Shown here: piece after piece, positions 7,406 through 14,500 of the stretch
Numbering within the stretch: position 1 is the first letter of the stretch
Layout of the letters: each line of letters begins with the position of its first letter
Assembly: GCA_017534445.1 (NCBI GenBank)
Contig: JAFXWC010000049.1
Span: 1-35,766 of the forward strand
Length of the DNA stretch: 35,766 bases
DNA from: Treponema sp.
Lineage (GTDB): Bacteria > Spirochaetota > Spirochaetia > Treponematales > Treponemataceae
Direction of reading: 5' to 3'
Notes under the pieces: model-generated
Databases searched by the model: none
What the model was told of the DNA's origin: nothing
What the model saw: the letters and a program-made list of their open reading frames with translations, nothing else
Program-made: the position numbers and the translations under genes

Positions 7406-7434
7406 ACATTATCACCAAATTAGAAATATGTCAA
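7406..7434 (-). promoter_or_regulatory. Strong extended -10 promoter of the right outer-membrane protein gene
   Basis: On the minus strand, a perfect TTGACA (7429-7434) is followed by a 17-bp spacer and TAATGT (7406-7411), preceded by TG at the extended -10 position. The expected leader is about 45 nt and ends with AGGAGG. Nothing equivalent lies before the left copy. Confidence 0.75.
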
Positions 7435-7494
7435 ACGAATTTCTAAAAAAATTGTTATTTTTTGTAACATTTTTTTTAGAATTCTAAATATTTT

Positions 7495-7840
7495 CCAAGG
7501 CAATCCCTTGGAACCCAATCTTTTGACATATGTTTATCTTGGAATGTTCCCTTCGACTGGCTCAGGGAACGGGGGTTTACCCCCTCCAAACCACCTTCGA
7601 CGGCACGCACTTGCTACCGTCTCATTTCCAGCACCGACTAGGGGCCATATCGCTCAACGTTTCGCGATATGCCTAAGAACCCGGACTCTGCAAAAGATAC
7701 AGTTAAATAGGTGTATATGTTATTGGTTGGAGAGACGCAAGCTTCCTTTGACGATTCTCAGGGAGCGGTTCTGCAACCAAAGTCCTTCCCTTAGTATTGA
7801 CAGTCAACTGACAGATTCTGAAACAAGTTCAGAATGACGA
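7495..7840. repeat. Non-coding spacer with hairpins and dispersed palindromes
   Basis: The 573-bp spacer 7355-7927 holds, beyond the promoter, several hairpins: CCAAGG-CAATC-CCTTGG (7495-7511), the palindrome CCCTTCGACTGGCTCAGGG (about 7549), GGGGGTTTACCCCC, GACGG...CCGTC (about 7589), CATATCGC...GCGATATG (about 7648-7673), and GATTCTGAAACAAGTTCAGAA (about 7813). No convincing gene was found. It looks like a stack of intergenic repeat elements. Confidence 0.5.
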
Positions 7841-7927
7841 TTTCTTTCTGCCGATATTCTTTCTTTCGGCATCTATATTTTTATTTATAACAGATTTTTA
7901 TTTCTTTTGTCAAGTTTTTTTTTCGGT

Positions 7928-8356
7928 TTATTCTTCAAAGGCAACGGGGCCTAGTTCACTGCGGATTATTTCTTTTACTTCGGTTGTGGTTTTGCCTAGG
8001 GAAGATGCTATTATGCTTATGGAGACTTTGTTTTTGTAAAAGCTGATGACGGTTTTACGCTGTTCTCGGGCTTCACCTTCCAGGATTCCTTCTTGCAAAC
8101 CTTCTTCGCGTCCACGAATCAAGCCTTCTTCCATGCCCTCTTTTCTTGCGTCGTCTATGTAGATGTTTCTCATCATATATGCCCTCCTGAATTTGTTCAT
8201 CGTCTTTATTTTTTGTGCGGCTTCGTCCAGCTGTTTTGTGAACGGGCTTGTGATGGCACCGGTGCTTATGTAGCGGAGCAGGCTTGAGCGTTCGGCATTG
8301 GGGTCGGTCTGCCATGCAGTTACATTATAGAATATATTTAGGCTTTTGTCGTTAAG
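7928..8356 (-). pseudogene. Rpn family nuclease remnant (C-terminal half)
   Basis: From about LNDKSLNIFYNVTAWQ onward the minus-strand frame matches the C-terminal half of the two intact Rpn proteins, ending with SIIASSLGKTTTEVKEII. The nuclease core with the D...ExQ residues is missing. The upstream part of the open frame (8357-8506) shows no similarity to Rpn proteins and is probably unrelated DNA. The tail carries an expanded GLIRGREEGLQEGILEGEA run, common in this family. It is likely a decayed copy without nuclease activity. Confidence 0.8.
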
Positions 8357-8538
8357 TGTTTGGGGAAATTTTCTTGGGAAAGCGGATGTTTTGTTGGGAA
8401 GGGGGAAAGGCAACATGGGAATGCCTGGCAACACGGAAATGCATTTAGCCAAGTTGACGGAAACGACGCAAAGATATATATTGGAAGAAACGGGGACGCA
8501 AAGCAAACTAAAGCGACAGTCTCCGTAGCTTGTGTTAC

Positions 8539-8577
8539 AAGCCCGCCGAAGTCGTCACACTATGGGCGGGCTTTTTT
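8539..8577 (+). terminator. Intrinsic terminator facing right
   Basis: AAGCCCGCC (8539-8547) pairs with GGGCGGGCTT (8563-8572), followed by six T residues. On the plus strand nothing coding precedes it, so it may end an RNA transcribed from within 8380-8538. It is convergent with the small membrane peptide gene at 8590-8670. Confidence 0.7.
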
Positions 8578-8589
8578 ATGCTCTTTTCC

Positions 8590-8670
8590 TTATTTTATTA
8601 GGAAGGTGAGCGTGTCTATAACAAGTGCGATTATTGCAATGACAAGCATTGCTTTTTCGTATTTCGTCAC
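8590..8670 (-). CDS. 26-residue membrane peptide, holin-like toxin type
   Basis: A GTG start at 8670 is preceded by a perfect AGGAGG with 6-nt spacing. The peptide begins VTKYEKAMLVIAIIAL and ends in TFLIK: a charged N-terminus, one hydrophobic helix and a basic end. This resembles the short putative holin-like toxins of Firmicutes, with an MTxYEA-type start and a single membrane span; the resemblance is by eye only. A candidate promoter (8743-8772) precedes it and a strong opposing terminator lies directly downstream, as in type I toxin-antitoxin loci with a convergent antisense RNA. It could also be a simple small membrane protein. Confidence 0.55.
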   Translation of the reverse strand: MTKYEKAMLVIAIIALVIDTLTFLIK

Positions 8671-8742
8671 AGACGGCCTCCTTCATTCATGAGAAATCGG
8701 AGGCAAGCCGCCAGTATTTGCAAAGCGTCCCCTATGCGGTGT

Positions 8743-8772
8743 ATGTTAGCATAAGAAGCAGCATAAAATCAA
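8743..8772 (-). promoter_or_regulatory. Candidate promoter of the small membrane peptide gene
   Basis: On the minus strand, TTGATT (8767-8772), an 18-bp spacer and TAACAT (8743-8748) with TG at the extended -10 position. It lies about 70 nt before the GTG start. Confidence 0.4.
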
Positions 8773-8827
8773 TCGATTTAGAATTCCTAAAACCACCAAG
8801 ATGGCTTCAAAAAAGTAAAATTCCTAA

Positions 8828-8856
8828 TTTTCAAAAGTACGCAAAAGTGCTATATT
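8828..8856 (+). promoter_or_regulatory. Candidate promoter of nrdG (leaderless)
   Basis: TATATT at 8851-8856 is preceded by TG at the extended -10 position and, 17 bp further up, by TTTTCA. The nrdG ATG begins 8 nt after the hexamer and has no Shine-Dalgarno sequence, so transcription probably starts at or next to the start codon. Confidence 0.5.
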
Positions 8857-8864
8857 TGCGGGTA

Positions 8865-9350
8865 ATGTATTACGGCAACATAAAGAAATTTGACATTGCG
8901 GACGGCGAGGGAGTAAGAGTTTCCCTTTTTGTAAGCGGTTGCAGGGTTTGCTGCCCGGGCTGCTTTCAGAAGGAGACATGGAATTTTTGTTTTGGAAAGC
9001 CGTTCACCCCAGATACCGAGGAAGAAATCCTAAAGGCCCTTGAGCCAGAATTCATCTCTGGGCTTACAGTTTTGGGTGGGGAGCCGTTTGAAGAAGAGAA
9101 TCAGGCCGTACTTGCGCCATTTTTACAGCGCGTAAAGCAGACTTTTCCGCAAAAGAACATCTGGTGCTATACAGGCTATATTTACGACAAGGACATTTTG
9201 CCCCCGGACGGCAAAAAGCATACCGAGCACACACAGGCCATGCTGGACTGCATAAACGTTCTTGTGGACGGGCCCTTTGTTCTTGAAAAAAAGGACATAT
9301 CATTGAACTTTAGGGGATCAAGCAACCAGCGTATTCTTAGGCTAAAATAG
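8865..9350 (+). CDS. nrdG: Anaerobic ribonucleoside-triphosphate reductase activating protein
   Basis: This 161-residue radical SAM activase generates the glycyl radical on the class III ribonucleotide reductase NrdD, allowing dNTP synthesis without oxygen. The [4Fe-4S] ligands are Cys26, Cys30 and Cys33 in GCRVCCPGC, with Val-Cys replacing the usual His-x before the second ligand. Other family motifs are FDIADGEGVRVSLFVSG at the N-terminus, TVLGGEPF (SAM-binding GGE), IWCYTGY, and LVDGPF followed by FRGSSNQR near the C-terminus. The open frame continues 72 codons upstream, but the start at 8865 gives the normal family length and N-terminus. NrdD is not in the window, so the gene is unlinked from its partner here. 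Confidence 0.92.
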   Translation: MYYGNIKKFDIADGEGVRVSLFVSGCRVCCPGCFQKETWNFCFGKPFTPDTEEEILKALEPEFISGLTVLGGEPFEEENQAVLAPFLQRVKQTFPQKNIWCYTGYIYDKDILPPDGKKHTEHTQAMLDCINVLVDGPFVLEKKDISLNFRGSSNQRILRLK

Positions 9351-9488
9351 GTGGGATAAAATGTCCGCTTAAGTCTTGCCAAGTGGCAGTTTTGTTTGCA
9401 AAGCCCCGCAATGCACTGTTACTTCTTATGGAAAAAACTTGTTATATAAACAGACAGCAGAGAGAGAACACTTTTTTAGAGGTAAAAA

Positions 9489-10346
9489 ATGAAAGTAGTA
9501 AAACCGTGTATTTTGATTATGGCAGCATTCGTCTGCGCAACTTCTTCTTTTGCAGCAAAAACAATGTCTTCTTTTACTATGCAGAAATACCGGGACTTTA
9601 CCGAATGCCGCGCACAGGCATCTAAATCCACGGACTATACGGCTATCATAGCGCAATATGGAAGCTTTGAGGCGGAAGTTCTTGCCCAACTGCCAGCCCA
9701 GGCAACAGACCTTGAGCAGGAAAAGCTTTTCTGGGAAAGCTGCGTGCGGCTTGCAAAATTTGAATACATATTCAACATAAAGGCAGACATAAAGCAGGAG
9801 AGGCTTGCCCTAAAGAGCCAGATGGAACGCAACGAAAAATACATCAGCGCGCACAGGAAGAAGGACGGTGTTGCCCCGCTCTTTTACATGATTACTGGAG
9901 ACACCACGTCCTGCTACATGAGTTTTTCTGTGGCAAGTGCAATGTTCCACGGAATGAGGGTAAGGACTTTGTACGAAACTTCTGCGGAAAGCGGTGCAAA
10001 CATGTGGGCGGCAAACCTGGGGCTTGGACAGTGGATGTTCTATGCACCGGGACTTCTTGGCGGCAGTATGAAGAAGGCGGAAAAGCACTTTCTTGCGGCA
10101 ATAAAGGCATCTGTTACCGATGCGGAAAAATTCTATACTTACACTTATTATGCCCAGTTCCTCTTTGAGCGCGGGAAAAAGGACGATGCTCTGGCCTACA
10201 TGCAGAAGGCTGATTCCCTTTACCCGGGAAGCAACTACATTGCAAGAATAAAAAAGCTGAATGCAAATGGCACGGGGCTTTTTACTTACAACAGGGAACA
10301 TTCAGGCGTGGACAGCAACACAGACCCGGATGCAAAGGATTTGTAG
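9489..10346 (+). CDS. Exported TPR-like protein (resembling TatT/TRAP-associated proteins)
   Basis: This 285-residue protein has an N-terminal signal peptide (MKVVKPCILIMAAFVCATSS then FAA). The rest is alpha-helical with TPR-like stretches: LAKFEYIFNIKADIKQER, then YAPGLLGGSMKKAEKHFL near residue 190, then YYAQFLFERGKKDDALAY. The LLGGSxxKAExxF motif resembles the helical repeat protein TatT that accompanies TRAP transporters in treponemes, but no transporter genes are adjacent, so that link is only a suggestion. The start has AGAGG eight bases upstream. It stands alone between repeat-rich spacers. Confidence 0.7.
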   Translation: MKVVKPCILIMAAFVCATSSFAAKTMSSFTMQKYRDFTECRAQASKSTDYTAIIAQYGSFEAEVLAQLPAQATDLEQEKLFWESCVRLAKFEYIFNIKADIKQERLALKSQMERNEKYISAHRKKDGVAPLFYMITGDTTSCYMSFSVASAMFHGMRVRTLYETSAESGANMWAANLGLGQWMFYAPGLLGGSMKKAEKHFLAAIKASVTDAEKFYTYTYYAQFLFERGKKDDALAYMQKADSLYPGSNYIARIKKLNANGTGLFTYNREHSGVDSNTDPDAKDL

Positions 10347-10367
10347 CAAAGGGGCGGAGATTATACA

Positions 10368-10394
10368 GACCCTGAATCAAGTTCAGGGTGACGA
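10368..10394. repeat. Short dispersed palindrome (CCCTGAATCAAGTTCAGGG)
   Basis: ACCCTGAATCAAGTTCAGGGT lies about 20 nt after the stop codon of the upstream gene. The same sequence recurs at 10746-10772, and near-variants occur at about 5968 and 7813. Confidence 0.65.
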
Positions 10395-10480
10395 GCTTCG
10401 TTAGGGTGGCGGTATTTCGTCTGGGCGGCGGTTCTTTGTCTGGGCGGCGGTACATCGTCTGGGTGACGAGGCATCGTCTG
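10390..10480 (+). repeat. Tandem array of about five 18-19 bp units
   Basis: Units such as GGCGGTATTTCGTCTGGGC (10408), GGCGGTTCTTTGTCTGGGC (10427) and GGCGGTACATCGTCTGGGT (10446) follow each other without a gap. They are flanked by diverged units starting GACGAG at 10390 and 10465. The array continues directly from the end of the short palindrome at 10368. There is no coding function visible. Confidence 0.6.
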
Positions 10481-10514
10481 TTTTTACAATGCGAAATAGC
10501 AAAATAAGCCTAGC

Positions 10515-10585
10515 CGGGATTGGAGGGGTTGCGCAGCAAGACCGCGCCAGCGGGCCGGAGCGAAAGCGGAGCCCCGGAAAGCCCG
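10515..10585 (+). repeat. Structured four-way-junction repeat, copy C
   Basis: Outer stem CGGG/CCCG, internal loop ATTGGA/GGAAAG, and second stem GGGG/CCCC enclose hairpins TTGC-GCA-GCAA, CCGC-GCCA-GCGG and GGA-GC-GAAA-GC-GGA. The 462-bp spacer 10347-10808 contains this copy, the tandem array and the two palindromes but no gene. Confidence 0.7.
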
Positions 10586-10745
10586 ATGAAAAAGGCCTCC
10601 TTGCCATTTTTACCTATAAAAAGCCGCCCGCTCTTACCGCCAACATTTAACGCGCCCTCCTTGGCACTACTTGTTTTACACAAAATCGTGCAAGGCAGTT
10701 AAATATGCAATGCGCTCCAAAAAGAAAATGAACGCAAAGCTTTCA

Positions 10746-10772
10746 CAGACCCTGAATCAAGTTCAGGGTGAC
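10746..10772. repeat. Short dispersed palindrome (CCCTGAATCAAGTTCAGGG)
   Basis: This is an identical core to the copy at 10368, placed about 40 bp from the 3' end of the GH94 gene. Confidence 0.65.
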
Positions 10773-10808
10773 TGTTTAGCCAGGGTGACGCGTTCACCCT
10801 ATCACCTA

Positions 10809-13244
10809 CTACAGGCGCTCGCTGTGGTCGTCGCGCTTGCCGTTTTTGCCAAGGACTACGACTATCTCGTTCTTTTCGCCAAGTTCGCTTGCAGGAACGG
10901 TGATGCCATCGATTTTTTTGCCGTTAAGCGTAACCTCCGCAACTCCGCAGCAGACGTGCTCCGGGTTCTTGACTTGTATGCTAAGCGTTTTGCCCCGGAA
11001 GACGCGCTGGATTTTGTAGCCGTCCCATTCGTGCGGAACACAGGGGTCAATCATCATGCCTTCGTACTGTGGGCGGATTCCCAAGATGTACTGGGTGATT
11101 GAATAGTAGTTCCACGTTGCAGCCCCGCTAAGCCAGCTTACGCGAGTGTTGCCTGCCCTTGGCGAGAAGGTTGAGTATGTGGTCTGGCCAACAACATAGG
11201 GTTCGCTCTGGCGGATTTCTGCCTTGTCGTTGTAGGCGGCGGGAATTGCAGCCTTGCAGTATTCAAATGCCTGGTCACCGTGGCCAAGAAGTGTCTCTGC
11301 AATTATGCCCCAACCCTGGGTGTGGTTAAAGATACCGGCATTTTCCTTGATTCCCGGGTTAAAGACTACTGCGCGCATAACGTCCACGCTTGTGTGCACA
11401 AAAGGCGGTGCGCTAAGCATAAGTCCGTACGGTGTGGCAAGCTTTTCCTTAACAGTCTTCATGCAGGATGCAGCCTGTTCAGGTGTGGCGGCAGAACTAA
11501 GAACCGACCAAACCTGGGTGTTAAAGTAGACCTGGCCCTCTTCGTAAGTGTGGGTTCCGTAAACAGTGCCGTCTTCCGCAATGGCCCAAATCCACCACTT
11601 GCCGTCCCAGCACTTGTCCTGAATTGCCTTGTCAAGCTTTGCCCTCTGAGCCAATGCCCACTCGCTTTCGTCCTTTTTGCCAAGACGCAGGGAAATGTCG
11701 GAATATGTAGTAAGACCAAGACGCAACTGGAAAGCCACGAACAAGCTTTCTCCGTGGTAGCCAAGGCGCAGACAGTCGTTCCAGTCGGCAAGAAGACCGC
11801 AAGGAAGTCCGTCCTTGCCCATGCGCTCAAGGTTGAACAAAAGGGCCTGCTTTAAGTGGCCGTAAACCGTAGCCTCTCCGTGGTCAGCGTAGGGAACAAC
11901 AGCATTGTAAAGGTTAAAGTCGCCGTTTTCCGCAATATAGGCAGGAACAGCGTTAAAGAACCAAAGGCAGTCGTCTGAGCGGTATTCATCCTCGTTGGGT
12001 GCCTTTTCGTGGCCGGGATTGTGGTCCGTTCTGATTACAGGAATTGCACCGCCGTTTGCAACCTGGCCGCTTAGCATGCGGAACATACGCTCCTTTGCTT
12101 GCTCCGGAATTGCCGCAGAAACGCCAAGGATATCCTGAACTGAATCGCGGTAGCCCAAGCCGTCGCGCTCTCCGTTGTAAACAAGGGATGCAGCCCTGGA
12201 CCATGCAAAAGTGATAAGGCAGTTGTAAAGGCCCCACATGTTAACAGTGTGGTTAATGTCCGCATCGGGAGTTTCTGCCTTAAAGCTTGCCAGCTTGGAA
12301 TGCCAGTTTTCTGTAAGCTTTTTAAATTCAGCATCGGCACGCTCTGTAGAACCAAATTCCTCAACAGCCTTTTTGCCGTAAGTGTTGGCCTCGCCAATAC
12401 CAAGCATTACCATAATTTCCTTAGACTGGCCCGGGGCAAGCTCTATCTCTGTCTGCAAAGAACCACAGGAAGAGTCGCCGTAAGCGTCGCTGTTTGAACA
12501 CTTGCCCTTTATAACAGCCGCAGGTTCCTTGTAGCTTCCGTAAGTTCCAAGGAATGCAGCGCGGTCTGTATCGTAAGCCGTAAGATTTGAACCGCACAAA
12601 GCCATCCAGGCGCTCATGCACATGTCACCACCGGATGCAAGCGGGCGGTCGGGATTCTGGATTGCAAAGTTGTCCTGAATTGAAATGCGCAGCATGTTGT
12701 CCTTTCTGCTGCCCTTGGTAATAAAGATGGAATACTGAAGGTTAACCTGGTCCTGCTCGGTTGACCACTGGTTTGTAAATTCGCAGTAGCTGAATGCGCT
12801 AAGCTTTCTTGCCTTGCCTGAATTGTTTGTAAGGCGCAGCCTCCAGTATTCAAAAGTCTGTCCAAGCGGAACGTAGTACAGGGTCTCTGACTTTATGCCT
12901 GAATATTCAGAAGTAATGGAAGTGTATGCTGTACCGTGGCGGCATTCGCTCTTGTAGGAAGCAAGGTCCTTGCCAACCGGCTGCCAGGAAGCAGACCAAT
13001 AGTCACCGCTTTCGTTGTCGCGGAGATAAAAATAGCGTCCCGGCTGATCCATTGGAATGGAGTTAAAACGCATGCGCAAAAATCTTCCGCGGGCACCAGA
13101 CTTGTAAAAACCGTAGCCGCCGGCATTGTTGGTAATAACGGCACCGTATTCCGTTGAACCCAAGTAGTTACTCCATGACTGAGGGGTGTCTGGACGAGTG
13201 ATTACATACTCTTTTTTCTCATCATCAAAATATCCGTAATTCAT
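10809..13244 (-). CDS. GH94 family disaccharide phosphorylase (cellobiose phosphorylase-like)
   Basis: This 811-residue cytoplasmic enzyme of glycoside hydrolase family 94 cleaves beta-linked disaccharides with phosphate to give a sugar 1-phosphate and a free sugar, saving ATP. The N-terminal domain opens with MNYGYFDDEKKEYVI and NYLGSTEYGAVITNNAGGY, as in cellobiose phosphorylases. The catalytic (alpha/alpha)6 part carries GLGYRDSVQDILG, the ADWNDC motif with the general-acid aspartate (about residue 490), KENAGIFNHTQGW, and SWLSGAATW. Length agrees with the family (about 800). Sequences around the acceptor site differ from typical Clostridium or Cellulomonas cellobiose phosphorylases, so laminaribiose or another beta-glucoside is possible. 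The start has GGAG 8 nt upstream. No transporter or endoglucanase is adjacent. Confidence 0.85.
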   Translation of the reverse strand: MNYGYFDDEKKEYVITRPDTPQSWSNYLGSTEYGAVITNNAGGYGFYKSGARGRFLRMRFNSIPMDQPGRYFYLRDNESGDYWSASWQPVGKDLASYKSECRHGTAYTSITSEYSGIKSETLYYVPLGQTFEYWRLRLTNNSGKARKLSAFSYCEFTNQWSTEQDQVNLQYSIFITKGSRKDNMLRISIQDNFAIQNPDRPLASGGDMCMSAWMALCGSNLTAYDTDRAAFLGTYGSYKEPAAVIKGKCSNSDAYGDSSCGSLQTEIELAPGQSKEIMVMLGIGEANTYGKKAVEEFGSTERADAEFKKLTENWHSKLASFKAETPDADINHTVNMWGLYNCLITFAWSRAASLVYNGERDGLGYRDSVQDILGVSAAIPEQAKERMFRMLSGQVANGGAIPVIRTDHNPGHEKAPNEDEYRSDDCLWFFNAVPAYIAENGDFNLYNAVVPYADHGEATVYGHLKQALLFNLERMGKDGLPCGLLADWNDCLRLGYHGESLFVAFQLRLGLTTYSDISLRLGKKDESEWALAQRAKLDKAIQDKCWDGKWWIWAIAEDGTVYGTHTYEEGQVYFNTQVWSVLSSAATPEQAASCMKTVKEKLATPYGLMLSAPPFVHTSVDVMRAVVFNPGIKENAGIFNHTQGWGIIAETLLGHGDQAFEYCKAAIPAAYNDKAEIRQSEPYVVGQTTYSTFSPRAGNTRVSWLSGAATWNYYSITQYILGIRPQYEGMMIDPCVPHEWDGYKIQRVFRGKTLSIQVKNPEHVCCGVAEVTLNGKKIDGITVPASELGEKNEIVVVLGKNGKRDDHSERL

Positions 13245-13374
13245 TTAAAACTCCATCGAAGGTTAGGACAATGTTGCGTCAAAAGACGTAGCTACAAGTA
13301 TAGCGGATTTGGAAAAAAAATGAAAGTTGAAAACTAAGACTTGCTAATTGAAAGTTGATATTTTTTCTGGATGC

Positions 13375-13518
13375 AATTTTTTTGGACGGTACTTTTTTAC
13401 GCTCTACCATGCATTTTTTGACTAACCCGACAGAAAGCCACTTTGCGTCACCGCCCTTCCGCCCTTCGGTAACCCTCATCCCGCTTACGCGAGACTAAAG
13501 GGGCTCCACGGCGGCGTA
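13375..13518 (-). repeat. Composite repeat: degenerate hairpin plus structured element, copy G
   Basis: GGACGGTA...TACCATGC (about 13385-13412) is a decayed version of the hairpin after aspS (35325). It is followed by CGTCACCGCCC...GGGGCTCCACGGCGG (13447-13518), a diverged member of the structured family with a GCCGCC/GGGCGG outer stem. The same order of parts occurs at 35325-35484. It lies between the lipoprotein and GH94 genes (spacer 13245-13533), where the hairpin may serve as lipoprotein terminator. Confidence 0.5.
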
Positions 13519-13533
13519 AGCTTGGCATTGAAA

Positions 13534-14238
13534 TTAATAGGAAGAATAATATGTAGAAAGCCCAGTTTTGTCCTTTTCGGAAAGGGTCTTAAAGTAGTCG
13601 TAGGCGGCAAAAATTGTGGCTGCTACAAATTCATTCTCTTCCTGGCTAAGAACCCTTGAAAACTTCTTGTTTACAAGAAAGTCAGCCGGGTAGGAATACA
13701 GGTCCACAAGGGCATATTCTTCGCCGTAGACATAAACTTTCATGCCAAAAGGAATGTCCGAAACAAGGGTATAGGTCTGACCCTTTTGGTCATACTCGTT
13801 TACCTTTACAATAACAATCGGAACCGCATCGGCACTGGAAACAATCCTGTCTTCATTCTGCACAAGAATCTTTGTGCCGCTCCTTCCAGCCTTAAGATAG
13901 CACTTTTTCTCGTCAGTAGTATAGACAAAGGTGCAGTCAAAAGCAGGCTCCATTTCGCTAATAAAAGTGCCAGTAAAAGCACGCTTTGCATCCGGGTATT
14001 CCTTTAGGATGGCTGTGTTAGCCTTCTTGCCGGAAAGTGGCTGCTCCTTTAGGTCCACGGAATAATTCCTCCAGCCAAGAGAGTGAACCTCCTGTGCAAA
14101 GAGCCCCACCTTGTAGGAAAGTTTTTCGGGGCTATATTCGCTACCCTCTTTAACATGAAGCTTTGCGGAACTGCAAGAAACCACCCCCGCCAAAAGCACC
14201 ACTGCAAACACTATTAATATAGAAGAAATCTTTTTCAT
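13534..14238 (-). CDS. Lipoprotein of unknown function
   Basis: This 234-residue protein begins MKKISSILIVFAVVLLAGVV followed by SCSS, a clear lipoprotein signal with the modified Cys at about 23. The body has no family I recognise. It contains a stretch of short beta-like segments (VYTTDEKKCYLKAGRSGTK and IVIVKVNEYDQKGQTYTL) and ends with a helical region and STYYSSY. The start at 14238 is chosen because it opens the signal peptide; the longer frame to 14430 runs through a repeat element. A -10 sequence TATAAA with TG (14246-14251) lies 7 nt before the ATG and there is no ribosome binding site, suggesting a leaderless mRNA. Confidence 0.75.
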   Translation of the reverse strand: MKKISSILIVFAVVLLAGVVSCSSAKLHVKEGSEYSPEKLSYKVGLFAQEVHSLGWRNYSVDLKEQPLSGKKANTAILKEYPDAKRAFTGTFISEMEPAFDCTFVYTTDEKKCYLKAGRSGTKILVQNEDRIVSSADAVPIVIVKVNEYDQKGQTYTLVSDIPFGMKVYVYGEEYALVDLYSYPADFLVNKKFSRVLSQEENEFVAATIFAAYDYFKTLSEKDKTGLSTYYSSY

Positions 14239-14324
14239 AATGAAATTTATAGCATTAAGAAAGAGGTTTTTCAAGGGTGTGCCCTTGGACCCCACACTTG
14301 GAGGGATTTTTATACAGGCACGGC

Positions 14325-14393
14325 AGGGATTGGAGGGGCGGCGGAGCCGTTGCGGCAGCAATGGAGCCGAAAGGCGGAACCCCGGAAAGCCCT
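14325..14393 (+). repeat. Structured four-way-junction repeat, copy D
   Basis: Outer stem AGGG/CCCT, internal loop ATTGGA/GGAAAG, and second stem GGGG/CCCC enclose hairpins CGGC-GGA-GCCG, TTGC-GGCA-GCAA and TGGA-GCC-GAAA-GGC-GGAA. Pairing is complete, with sequences different from copies B and C. It lies between two divergent genes, upstream of the Bat operon promoter. A small hairpin CAAGGG-TGTG-CCCTTG (about 14273-14288) precedes it. Confidence 0.7.
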
Positions 14394-14442
14394 TTGCATA
14401 AAAAACTGCCGCAAGAGAATTACCGTACAAAAAATTCGATTA

Positions 14443-14471
14443 TTGAATTCAATGGCGAATATTGATATTAT
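14443..14471 (+). promoter_or_regulatory. Promoter of the moxR-bat operon
   Basis: TTGAAT (14443-14448), 17 bp, TATTAT (14466-14471). The predicted leader is about 22 nt and contains AAGGAA before the ATG at 14501. Confidence 0.6.
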
Positions 14472-14500
14472 AGAAAAATCTAGTGCTAGAAGGAATTATT

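Noticed and set aside
7508..7837. 109-codon plus-strand frame in the spacer before the Rpn remnant
   Set aside because: Its sequence is made of palindromes and hairpins (CCCTTCGACTGGCTCAGGG and others) and codes for nothing recognisable. It is better explained as repeat DNA.
8357..8506. N-terminal extension of the Rpn remnant frame
   Set aside because: There is no similarity to intact Rpn proteins before about LNDKSLNIF. The frame is open by chance through unrelated sequence.
8360..8692. 110-codon plus-strand frame with QHGNAWQHGNAF duplication
   Set aside because: No ribosome binding site. It runs through the terminator and antisense to the small peptide gene. The 18-bp duplication is real but no protein family fits.
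9810..10301. 163-codon minus-strand frame
   Set aside because: It is a shadow of the exported TPR-like gene at 9489-10346, with no start signals or known domain.
10401..10607. 68-codon minus-strand frame
   Set aside because: It spans the tandem array and structured repeat copy C, so it has only repeat-derived sequence.
11280..11855. 191-codon plus-strand frame inside the GH94 gene
   Set aside because: It is antisense to conserved catalytic motifs of the phosphorylase and has no independent support.
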